This document shows, one piece after another, positions 1 to 4,788 of a DNA stretch of 6,463 nucleotides. The notes under the pieces were generated by a model. It did not search any database, was not told the DNA's origin, and saw only the letters and a program-made list of their open reading frames with translations. The DNA is from Solirubrobacteraceae bacterium (GTDB taxonomy: Bacteria; Actinomycetota; Thermoleophilia; Solirubrobacterales; Solirubrobacteraceae). A program made the position numbers and the translations under genes. How positions within the stretch are numbered: position 1 is the first letter of the stretch; every line of letters begins with the position of its first letter. The DNA is taken from positions 1 to 6,463 of the forward strand of contig JAICUS010000354.1 in NCBI GenBank assembly GCA_025935735.1, given 5' to 3'.

Positions 1-758
1 GCGTCGGTGCCCACGCCCTCGCGGATTCGGGCCTCGATCGCGGCGACGAAGCCGTCGAGGTCGTGCGCGGCCGCCAGGTCCGCCTCGGAGTGCAGCGCCT
101 CGCGGCAGCGCTCCAGCTGGGCGTCCGGGTCCTCGGCGGCGCCGAAGTGCGTGAGCGCGAGCGCCTGCGGGCGCCACGCCGCGATCGTGTCGATCGAGCG
201 CTCCCAGGCCGCGACGTCGATGTCCGGCGGCGGCGTCGGCGCGAGCGTGAACTCGCCCGGCGGCATCCGCACGCCGCCCATGTCGCCCACGAATGCCCAG
301 CCGGACGGCTCGTGCAGGTAGCAGACGTGATGGGAGGCGTGGCCGGGGGTGTACTCCACGCGAAACGCGCCCTCGACGTCGCGCTCGCCGCCGGAGAGGA
401 TCCGCAGGTTCTCCTCCGGCACCGGCACGACCTCGCCCCACAGCCGCTTGAGACCCTCGTCGCCGCCGTACAGCCGCCCGGCGCTGGCCACGAGCTTCTC
501 CGGGTTGATCAGGTGCGGCGCGCCGCGCTCGTGCACGTAGACCGGCAGGTCCGGCCAGCGGCGCAGCAGCGAGCCCGTCGCCCCCGCGTGGTCGAAGTGG
601 ATGTGGGTGAGCAGCAGCGCCCGCGGCACCTCGCCGTCCAGCCCGGCCAGCAGCGTCTCCTCGGTCGACTGCGGGCCGGGGTCGACGACCACGCCGTCCA
701 CCAGCCACGCGCAGATGACCTTCTCCCGGCCCATGTGCCGCACGTCGATCGCCCGCAT
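1..758 (-). CDS. MBL-fold metallo-hydrolase, ST1585-like (C-terminus cut by window edge)
   Basis: This gene starts at an ATG at 758 and stays open to the left edge, so the first 252 residues are visible and the stop lies outside. It is a metallo-beta-lactamase-fold hydrolase. The zinc ligands are all present: H52-I-H54-F-D56-H57 (HxHxDH), H140 in TPGHASHH, D159 in VGDMGG and H204 in LTHFG. The stretch V-Y-V-H-E-R-G-A-P-H-L (73-83) and the overall order resemble the ST1585-like subgroup of MBL hydrolases; that placement is from memory of the family. Substrate is unknown; thioester or lactone-type hydrolysis is only a fold-level guess. No signal peptide is seen, so it is probably cytoplasmic. 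It starts 5 nt after the stop of the membrane-protein gene and its Shine-Dalgarno overlaps that stop, so it is very likely the last visible gene of the kinase-regulator operon. A second Met at residue 9 is a less likely start. Confidence 0.9.
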   Translation of the reverse strand, partial: MRAIDVRHMGREKVICAWLVDGVVVDPGPQSTEETLLAGLDGEVPRALLLTHIHFDHAGATGSLLRRWPDLPVYVHERGAPHLINPEKLVASAGRLYGGDEGLKRLWGEVVPVPEENLRILSGGERDVEGAFRVEYTPGHASHHVCYLHEPSGWAFVGDMGGVRMPPGEFTLAPTPPPDIDVAAWERSIDTIAAWRPQALALTHFGAAEDPDAQLERCREALHSEADLAAAHDLDGFVAAIEARIREGVGTD

Positions 759-763
759 TGGGA

Positions 764-770
764 TCACCCT
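764..770 (-). promoter_or_regulatory. Shine-Dalgarno overlapping upstream stop codon
   Basis: On the minus strand AGGGTGA lies 5 nt before the ATG at 758. Its TGA is the stop of the upstream membrane-protein gene. This supports the ATG at 758 as the hydrolase start and suggests translational coupling of the two genes. Confidence 0.6.
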
Positions 771-1264
771 AGACGGCGGCGGCCGTAGGCGATGGTGACG
801 GCCGCGGTGAGCGGCGCCCACAGCGCCAGCGGCGCGTAGCAGGCGTAGAACAGGACCTCCCAGGCCGGGCTGGAGAAGTCCAGGCCGGGCACGCCGGGGT
901 TCCGGAAGGCGAACGCGACGATGAGCTGCAGGGCGATGGCGCCCGCTCCGGCGACGGCGACGACCGGCTCGGGCGGGATGCGGCGCCCCGCGAGCCGCGG
1001 GATCCAGCGCGGGAAGCGCTCGCCCCAGGGCTTGACGAGGCCGAGCGTGAGCAGCGCCACGCCCTCGGAGACGAGCGACAGCGCGACGATGGCCAGGCTC
1101 TGGGCGCCGGGCAGGCCGGCGGTGTCCGCGTCGCTGAAGCCCATGGACGCCCCCGCGGCGAGCGCGATGCGCCAGAGGCCGGCGGGCAGGACGACGAGCG
1201 AGACGAGGTGTGCGGCCCGGTCGGCCCACCGGGGGACCGGGCGGTCGGTGGCGAGTGCGGTCAT
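764..1264 (-). CDS. Small four-helix integral membrane protein, function unknown
   Basis: The product is about 166 residues when started at the ATG at 1264. Four hydrophobic segments are visible. The first runs from A-A-H-L-V-S-L to A-L-A-A-G, the second from S-L-A-I-V-A-L to L-G-L-V, the third from P-V-V-A-V-A-G to V-A-F-A-F, and the last from W-E-V-L-F-Y to V-T-I-A-Y-G. Between helices 2 and 3 is a basic loop with K-P-W-G-E-R-F-P-R-W-I-P. That loop, and the opening V-P-R-W-A-D-R-A-A-H-L, recall unnamed membrane proteins common in actinobacteria (family memory, not a search). A longer frame begins at a GTG at 1306 (180 residues) but lacks a good ribosome site; the ATG has only a weak GGA upstream, so the start is uncertain. 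The gene lies 72 bp downstream of the response regulator and 5 nt upstream of the hydrolase. It could be a partner of the sensor kinase or a target of it; nothing in the sequence decides this. Confidence 0.8.
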   Translation of the reverse strand: MTALATDRPVPRWADRAAHLVSLVVLPAGLWRIALAAGASMGFSDADTAGLPGAQSLAIVALSLVSEGVALLTLGLVKPWGERFPRWIPRLAGRRIPPEPVVAVAGAGAIALQLIVAFAFRNPGVPGLDFSSPAWEVLFYACYAPLALWAPLTAAVTIAYGRRRLG

Positions 1265-1319
1265 GGTCGGTCCAGCGTGCGTCGCCGGACGCCCCGCGAC
1301 ATCCACCTCGGGTCGCTCG

Positions 1320-1332
1320 CTGGTCCGACCAG
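1320..1332. repeat. 13-bp perfect dyad between regulator and membrane-protein genes
   Basis: CTGGTC-C-GACCAG is a perfect 6-1-6 palindrome just after the regulator stop. A one-base centre is too tight for an RNA hairpin, so as DNA it could be a binding site. A chance palindrome in GC-rich sequence is also possible. Confidence 0.35.
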
Positions 1333-1336
1333 AGGA

Positions 1337-1981
1337 CTACACGAGGCCCTGCTCGTAGGCGAAGACCACGAGCTGGACGCGGTCGCGGGCGCCGAGCTTG
1401 GCCAGCAGGCGCCCGACGTGGGTCTTCACCGTGGCCTCGGCCATGAAGAGCTCGGCGCCGATCTCGGCGTTGGACGCGCCGCGGGCCACGCTGAGCAGCA
1501 CCTCGCGCTCACGGTCGGTCAGGGCGTTCAGGCGCGCGTCGGGCTCGCGCGCCCCCGGCAGCGCGACCTGGGCGAGCAGCCGGCGGGTGGCGCTCGGCGC
1601 GATGACCGCGTCGCCGCCGGCGACCGCCCGGATCGCCGCCAGCAGCTCCTCCGGCTGGGCGTCCTTGAGCAGGAAGCCGCTCGCGCCGGCGCGCAGCGCC
1701 GCGAACACGTACTCGTCGAGGTCGAACGTGGTGAGCACGATCACCCGCGGCGCGCGGTCGCCGTCGCGCTCGACCAGGTGCGCGGTGGCGGCCACGCCGT
1801 CGAGCCCCGGCATCCGCACGTCCATCAGCACGACGTCGGCGCTCGTCACCGCGAGCTGCTCCAGCGCCTCCCGGCCGTCGCCCGCCTCCCCCACCACCGC
1901 CATGTCGTCCTGCGCGTCGACGACGAGCTTCAGGCCCGCGCGGACGAGCGCCTGGTCGTCCACCAGGAAGACGCGGATCAT
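1337..1981 (-). CDS. NarL/FixJ-family response regulator (REC + LuxR HTH)
   Basis: This 214-residue protein is a complete two-component response regulator. The receiver domain spans about residues 2-118. It has the acidic pair D8-D9, the phospho-acceptor D54 in V-V-L-M-D-V-R-M-P-G, T84 in V-L-T-T-F-D, and K106 in F-L-L-K-D. The LuxR-type helix-turn-helix is at about 151-212 (L-T-D-R-E-R-E-V-L, then N-A-E-I-G and A-T-V-K-T-H-V-G-R-L-L-A-K-L). Its start ATG overlaps the kinase stop as ATGA with no clear Shine-Dalgarno, so translation is probably coupled. Length and residues are normal for the family, and it should be an active DNA-binding regulator once phosphorylated by the kinase encoded upstream. 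The receiver signature is like DesR/LiaR-type regulators, but no transporter or desaturase is next to it, so its target genes cannot be named. The downstream membrane protein and hydrolase are the simplest candidates. Confidence 0.96.
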   Translation of the reverse strand: MIRVFLVDDQALVRAGLKLVVDAQDDMAVVGEAGDGREALEQLAVTSADVVLMDVRMPGLDGVAATAHLVERDGDRAPRVIVLTTFDLDEYVFAALRAGASGFLLKDAQPEELLAAIRAVAGGDAVIAPSATRRLLAQVALPGAREPDARLNALTDREREVLLSVARGASNAEIGAELFMAEATVKTHVGRLLAKLGARDRVQLVVFAYEQGLV

Positions 1982-3075
1982 GCGCCGGTCGGGATCGCCG
2001 CCCGGACCTCGAACCCGCCGTCCGGCCGCGGGCCGGCGATGACGGTGCCGCCGCGCGGCTCGACGCGCTCGCGCATCCCGAGCAGCCCGCGCCCCCGGCC
2101 GTCGCTTCCCGCCGTGCCGGCGCCGTCGTCACGCACCACGACCGTCACCTGCTCTGGCTCCCACCGGAGTGTCACCCGTGCCGACGCGCCGGGGCCGGCG
2201 TGCTTGAGCACGTTGGTCAGCGCCTCCTGAGCCACGCGGTAGACGGCCAGCCCGGCGCCGGGGGCGAGCGCGCGCGGACGCCCCTCCTGCGCGAGCTCCA
2301 CCGGCAGCCCGACCGCGCGGGTGCGGGCCACGAGCGCCTCGAGGTCGCCGGCGCCGGGCTGAGGATGGCGCGGCGCCTCCGGCTCCGCGAGCGTGCGGCG
2401 CATCTCGGCCAGCGCCTCGCGCGCGGCGGCGGAGATCGTGTTCAGGGCGGCCTCGGCGGCGGCCGGGTCGTGCCGCGCGGCGTAGCGGCCGCCGTCGGCC
2501 TGGGCGACCACCACGGCGAGCGAGTGCGCGACCACGTCGTGCACCTCGCGGGCGATCCGGGCGCGCTCGGCCGCGGCGGCCAGCTCCGCCTCCCGCTCGC
2601 GCTCGAGCCGCCGCGCGCGGCGGCGGTCGCCCAGGGCCGCGGCCACCGTGAGCTGCGCGGCGAGCTCGAGCCAGATCAGCGCGACGCTGTCGCTGGTGAA
2701 GAAGCCGTGGCGCAGCGCGAACGCGAGCGCGCCGGCCAGCGTGAGGGCGTACCCGGCGGCGGCGATCCGGCGCGGCGCATGGGCCACGAGCGTGTAGAGC
2801 GCGACCAGCGCCGCGGCGGTCGCGGCCAGGAACTGGTCGACGAACACGAGCTCCGCGGCGCAGCCGATCATCACCGCGGCGAACACCGCCACGGGCGCGC
2901 GGCGCCGCCACACCAGCGGCGCGGTCAGGACCACCGACACCACGATCGCCGCCGCCGTCCCGTCGTACTGCGCGCTCGTGAACGTGCTCAGCGACAGCGC
3001 GAGGACCAGCGCGGCGAGCCCGGCGTCGCCGGCCACCGGATGCCGATCGAGCCAGCTGTGCGCCCTGACGAGCAC
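1978..3075 (-). CDS. NarL-type sensor histidine kinase (HisKA_3 + HATPase_c)
   Basis: This 365-residue membrane sensor kinase starts at a GTG at 3075. The N-terminal half (about 14-148) is a run of hydrophobic helices with short loops and no large extracytoplasmic domain, like the membrane domain common in actinobacterial NarL-type kinases. A basic, probably coiled linker follows (R-R-R-A-R-R-L-E-R-E-R-E). The dimerisation/phosphotransfer segment is R-I-A-R-E-V-H-D-V-V-A-H-S, with H179 as the phosphorylated histidine. The ATPase domain has an N-box (Q-E-A-L-T-N-V-L-K-H-A, N288), a G1 box (D316-D-G-A-G) and a G2 box (G-R-G-L-L-G-M-R-E-R-V, from 328). Every key residue is present, so it should be active. 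It heads the operon and overlaps the regulator gene by 4 bp. The lack of an outside domain suggests it senses a membrane or intramembrane signal (inference). It is divergent from the arsR-type cassette across 56 bp. Confidence 0.95.
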   Translation of the reverse strand: MLVRAHSWLDRHPVAGDAGLAALVLALSLSTFTSAQYDGTAAAIVVSVVLTAPLVWRRRAPVAVFAAVMIGCAAELVFVDQFLAATAAALVALYTLVAHAPRRIAAAGYALTLAGALAFALRHGFFTSDSVALIWLELAAQLTVAAALGDRRRARRLEREREAELAAAAERARIAREVHDVVAHSLAVVVAQADGGRYAARHDPAAAEAALNTISAAAREALAEMRRTLAEPEAPRHPQPGAGDLEALVARTRAVGLPVELAQEGRPRALAPGAGLAVYRVAQEALTNVLKHAGPGASARVTLRWEPEQVTVVVRDDGAGTAGSDGRGRGLLGMRERVEPRGGTVIAGPRPDGGFEVRAAIPTGA

Positions 3076-3082
3076 GGATCCG

Positions 3083-3088
3083 AGGATA
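3083..3088 (-). promoter_or_regulatory. Candidate -10 box of the kinase operon
   Basis: On the minus strand TATCCT is followed by 7 nt and then the kinase GTG at 3075, so transcription could begin at or next to the start codon and give a leaderless mRNA. No good -35 hexamer is found at normal spacing. The GTG has only a poor GGA upstream, which fits a leaderless start. The assignment is tentative. Confidence 0.35.
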
Positions 3089-3094
3089 TGCCCG

Positions 3095-3109
3095 ACTTGA
3101 CAGGCAAGT
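3095..3109. repeat. Second, overlapping dyad at the -35 box (ACTTG-5-CAAGT)
   Basis: ACTTG-acagg-CAAGT is a perfect 5-5-5 inverted repeat that overlaps both the TTGACA hexamer and the left arm of the main operator. With the main dyad it gives three alternating CTTG/CAAG half-sites starting at 3096, 3105 and 3115, about one helical turn apart. It may be an auxiliary repressor site. Confidence 0.4.
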
Positions 3110-3126
3110 ATCTGCTTGCCTATCCT
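3097..3126 (+). promoter_or_regulatory. Promoter of the arsR-VOC-PPOX cassette
   Basis: A perfect -35 hexamer TTGACA (3097-3102) is followed by an 18-bp spacer and a -10 hexamer TATCCT (3121-3126, four of six consensus bases). The distance from the -10 box to the GTG at 3132 is 5 nt, so the RNA should start at or within a base or two of the start codon. This is the only strong vegetative-type promoter visible in the window. Confidence 0.75.
3102..3121. promoter_or_regulatory. Probable operator for the ArsR-type repressor
   Basis: AGGCAAG-tatctg-CTTGCCT is a perfect 7-6-7 inverted repeat of 20 bp. It fills the spacer between the -35 and -10 boxes and shares one base with each. A dimeric winged-helix repressor bound here would block RNA polymerase directly. 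The neighbouring gene encodes such a protein, so autorepression is the natural reading. The site also lies upstream of the candidate kinase promoter. Confidence 0.75.
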
Positions 3127-3131
3127 GCCGT

Positions 3132-3401
3132 GTGGGCGATGTCTTCAAAGCCCTGGCGGACCCCACCCGGCGCGCGATCCTCGACGAGCTCAACGAGCGG
3201 GACGAGCAGACCCTGTTCGAGCTCTGCGGCAGGCTCGCGGCCAGGCACGCGGTGTCCTCCTCGCGCCAGGCCGTCTCCCAGCACATCGACGTGCTGGTGG
3301 CCGCCGGGCTCGTGGAGACGCGGCGCGAGGGCCGCTACAAGTTCCACCACTTCGACCGCCGCCCGCTGGCGCGCATCGCCGACCGCTGGAGGACCCCGTG
3401 A
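3132..3401 (+). CDS. ArsR/SmtB-family winged-helix repressor
   Basis: This 89-residue protein is of normal size for a minimal ArsR-family repressor. It begins V-F-K-A-L-A-D-P-T-R-R-A-I-L-D-E-L, the hallmark first helices of the family. The helix-turn-helix follows with recognition helix S-S-R-Q-A-V-S-Q-H-I-D-V-L (43-55), then the wing E-T-R-R-E-G-R-Y-K-F-H-H. The classical metal-binding ELCVCDL site is not present: the matching stretch is F-E-L-C-G-R-L-A-A-R-H with a single Cys32. A metal sensor is therefore unlikely, and the ligand is unknown. The start is the GTG at 3132: there is no in-frame alternative or Shine-Dalgarno upstream, and the -10 box ends only 5 nt before it, so the mRNA is probably leaderless. 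It overlaps the VOC gene as GTGA and should repress its own cassette through the dyad at 3102-3121. ArsR plus a VOC protein is a recurrent bacterial pairing. Confidence 0.93.
   Translation: MGDVFKALADPTRRAILDELNERDEQTLFELCGRLAARHAVSSSRQAVSQHIDVLVAAGLVETRREGRYKFHHFDRRPLARIADRWRTP
3388..3393 (+). promoter_or_regulatory. Shine-Dalgarno deciding the GTG start of the VOC gene
   Basis: GGAGGA sits 4 nt before the GTG at 3398 and lies inside the end of the arsR gene. It favours this GTG over the ATG at 3407, which would be 13 nt away. Confidence 0.7.
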
Positions 3402-3784
3402 AGATCATGCTGACCAGCGTCATGGTCGACGACCAGGCCAAGGCGCTCGCGTTCTACACCGACGTGCTGGGCTTCCAGGTCAAGCACGACGTGCCGCTCG
3501 GCGACCACCGCTGGCTGACCGTCGTCTCGTCCGAGGCGCCCGAGGGCGCCGAGCTGCTGCTCGAGCCCGACGAGCACCCCGCCGCCGGGCCGTTCAAGGC
3601 GGCGCTGGTGGAGGACGGCATCCCGTTCACGTCGTTCACCGTCGACGACGTCGGGCGCGAGTACGAGCGGCTGCTGGGCCTGGGCGTGCGGTTCACCCAG
3701 CCGCCGACCGACATGGGCCCGGTCACCACCGCCGTGCTCGACGACACGTGCGGGAACCTCATCCAGATCGCCACGGCGGCTTGA
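3398..3784 (+). CDS. VOC-superfamily (glyoxalase/bleomycin-resistance fold) protein
   Basis: This 128-residue protein has the usual single-domain VOC length with two beta-alpha-beta-beta-beta halves. The first half is M-L-T-S-V-M-V-D-D, then A-F-Y-T-D-V-L-G-F (18-26), then A-E-L-L-L-E-P (51-57). The second half is F-T-S-F-T-V-D-D-V (77-85), then R-L-L-G-L-G-V, then D-D-T-C-G-N-L-I-Q-I (115-124). The positions that often bind metal in glyoxalase I-like members read S7, probably E56, S79 and Q123, so the usual His/Glu set is mostly missing. It may therefore be a binding protein, a metal-independent member, or an enzyme with another site. No substrate can be assigned. Its GTG overlaps the arsR stop, and its TGA overlaps the TTG start of the next gene, so all three should be co-translated and induced together when the repressor lets go. 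Confidence 0.92.
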   Translation: MKIMLTSVMVDDQAKALAFYTDVLGFQVKHDVPLGDHRWLTVVSSEAPEGAELLLEPDEHPAAGPFKAALVEDGIPFTSFTVDDVGREYERLLGLGVRFTQPPTDMGPVTTAVLDDTCGNLIQIATAA

Positions 3785-4176
3785 GCGTCTTCACCGACGC
3801 CGAGCTGCGGTACCTGACCGGCGGGCGCCAGCTCGGGCGGCTCGCCACGGTCGGCGCGGACGGCACGCCGCACGTGGTGCCGGTGGCCTGGATCTACAAC
3901 GCGGCGCGCGATGCCATCGAGATCGGCGGCAGCGAGCTGGAGCGCACGAAGAAGTTCCGCGACGTCGCCCGCGGCGGCCGGGCGGCGATCGTCGTCGACG
4001 ACCTGGCGAGCACCGACCCGTGGCGGCCGCGCGGGATCGAGGTCCGCGGGCGCGCCGAGGCGCTGACGCTGCCGACCCCGCTGATCCGCATCCACCCGGA
4101 GCGGATCGTCACCTGGGGGCTCGAGCGCGGCCGCGGCGCCCGCTCCGTGGCGCCGCGGCCGGGCAAGATCACCTGA
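3781..4176 (+). CDS. PPOX-class, probably F420-dependent flavin-reductase-like protein
   Basis: This 131-residue split-barrel protein is of the pyridoxamine-5'-phosphate-oxidase-like class. Family features in order are F-T-D-A-E-L-R-Y-L (4-12), L-G-R-L-A-T-V-G-A-D-G-T-P-H-V-V-P-V (18-35), T-K-K-F-R-D-V (56-62), I-V-V-D-D (70-74), D-P-W-R-P-R-G-I-E-V-R-G (79-90) and I-R-I-H-P-E-R-I-V-T-W-G-L (102-114). This pattern matches my memory of the actinobacterial PPOX F420-dependent group (MSMEG_5819-like). The likely cofactor is F420H2, but FMN is not excluded. The start is a TTG at 3781 that overlaps the VOC stop as TTGA; no ATG or GTG fits the conserved N-terminus. It is the last gene of the arsR cassette, and its end overlaps the end of the convergent secreted-protein gene by 8 bp. 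The cassette may detoxify or reduce a small reactive compound sensed by the repressor (inference). Confidence 0.9.
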   Translation: MSVFTDAELRYLTGGRQLGRLATVGADGTPHVVPVAWIYNAARDAIEIGGSELERTKKFRDVARGGRAAIVVDDLASTDPWRPRGIEVRGRAEALTLPTPLIRIHPERIVTWGLERGRGARSVAPRPGKIT

Positions 4177-4669
4177 CGGAGACGAAGCCGTCCTGCGAGA
4201 GGACGAGCTCGCCCTCCTGGCTGGGATCCGCGGGGGCCATGGTCACGCAGAACTGGATGTACGCCTTGCCGGCGTTGTGGCGGCCCTTGGCCTTCAGGCG
4301 GCCCTTGCTGCCCGGCTCGACCTTGTCGAGGGTGAACACCGCGGTCTGGCTGTGGCCGTCGCAGGTGATCGGGTTGCGATGGCTCTGCAGCCAGGTCTTG
4401 GCCACCTTGCTCGAGCCCTCCTTGGCCAGCTTGGCCGAGCGCTTGCCGTTGGCCAGCTGCTTGGCCGAGATCCACAGCGTGGTGCCGTGCGAGCACTGAT
4501 AGGTGACCTTCAGGACCGCCGTCGAGCGGTCGACGCGGACGAGCTGCGAGCGGAACTTCGCGAACGCGTTCGGGTCCGTCCCGGTCTGCGCGTGGGCCGC
4601 CGGCGCGGCGGCCGCGGCCACCGCGACCGCGCCGCCCGCGAGCGCGAGCTTGAGCTTCATGCTGAGCAT
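4169..4669 (-). CDS. Secreted protein of unknown function, three cysteines in mature part
   Basis: The predicted protein has 166 residues with a clear Sec signal peptide: K5-L-K-L, a hydrophobic Ala-rich core (8-22) and a cleavage site A-H-A|Q after residue 27. The mature part is rich in Lys and Ser, has cysteines at 59, 103 and 141, and lacks membrane helices. I do not recognise a named domain. The segment from about 43 to 145 (L-V-R-V-D-R-S-T-A-V-L-K-V-T-Y-Q-C, then K-A-Y-I-Q-F-C-V) reads like a compact beta-rich domain. Two ATGs are possible: 4669, with AAGGA 4 nt upstream, or 4660, with AGGG 9 nt upstream; both give a usable signal peptide. The gene lies 119 bp downstream of the six-cysteine secreted gene on the same strand. 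It may belong to that operon or have its own promoter; a TTGACT at 4714-4719 has no matching -10 box. Its stop lies inside the last codons of the convergent PPOX gene. Confidence 0.85.
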   Translation of the reverse strand: MLSMKLKLALAGGAVAVAAAAAPAAHAQTGTDPNAFAKFRSQLVRVDRSTAVLKVTYQCSHGTTLWISAKQLANGKRSAKLAKEGSSKVAKTWLQSHRNPITCDGHSQTAVFTLDKVEPGSKGRLKAKGRHNAGKAYIQFCVTMAPADPSQEGELVLSQDGFVSVR

Positions 4670-4680
4670 CCCTTCCTTTC

Positions 4681-4695
4681 GCCGCCTCCGGCGGC
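4681..4695 (-). repeat. GC stem-loop abutting the ribosome site of the secreted-protein gene
   Basis: GCCGCC-3-GGCGGC forms a 6-bp stem that ends right beside the GAAAGGAAGG ribosome site (4671-4680) on the minus-strand mRNA. The arm at 4681-4687 can pair instead with AGGCGGC at 4706-4712 (7 bp), giving a competing larger hairpin. It may tune translation or protect the 5' end of the mRNA. Confidence 0.4.
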
Positions 4696-4747
4696 CTCTG
4701 GTCTCAGGCGGCCAGTCAATCCGACGAGCGGCGCCGCGCCATCGGCA

Positions 4748-4783
4748 GCGAGGATGATCTTGGGGTCATCCTCGCGGATGACC
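4748..4783. repeat. Three mutually complementary segments forming alternative hairpins
   Basis: Segment B (TCATCCTCGC, 4766-4775) is perfectly complementary to segment A (GCGAGGATGA, 4748-4757), a 10-bp stem with an 8-nt loop. The overlapping GGTCATCC (4764-4771) is perfectly complementary to segment C (GGATGACC, 4776-4783), an 8-bp stem whose loop on the minus-strand RNA is GCGA, a GNRA tetraloop. The two hairpins cannot form together. The element begins 5 nt after the stop of the six-cysteine gene. There is no U-run, so it is either a U-less terminator, a 3'-end stabiliser, or a conformational switch ahead of the next gene. Confidence 0.6.
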
Positions 4784-4788
4784 TCTCG

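Noticed and set aside
63..788. Plus-strand open frame of 241 codons at the left end
   Set aside because: It is antisense to the MBL hydrolase, whose zinc motifs are all in place on the minus strand.
1208..2230. Plus-strand open frame of 340 codons opposite the response regulator
   Set aside because: The minus strand encodes an intact REC-LuxR regulator with all key residues, and the plus frame is low-complexity and unlike any protein.
3132..3401. Arsenic- or metal-sensing ArsR with neighbouring resistance genes
   Set aside because: The ELCVCDL-type metal motif is absent, and no arsenate reductase or efflux gene is nearby.
2200..3780. Very long plus-strand open frame antisense to the kinase that runs into the PPOX gene
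   Set aside because: Its translation is Arg/Gly/His-rich without domain features and is a by-product of high GC. Only its last 131 codons, from the TTG at 3781, are a real gene.
4714..4719. TTGACT on the minus strand as a -35 box for the small secreted-protein gene
   Set aside because: No -10-like sequence lies at 15-19 bp spacing; the region is GC-rich hairpin sequence.
4748..4783. Classical intrinsic terminator after the six-cysteine gene
   Set aside because: The stems are good but no U-run follows on either strand, so it is reported as a stem-loop element instead.
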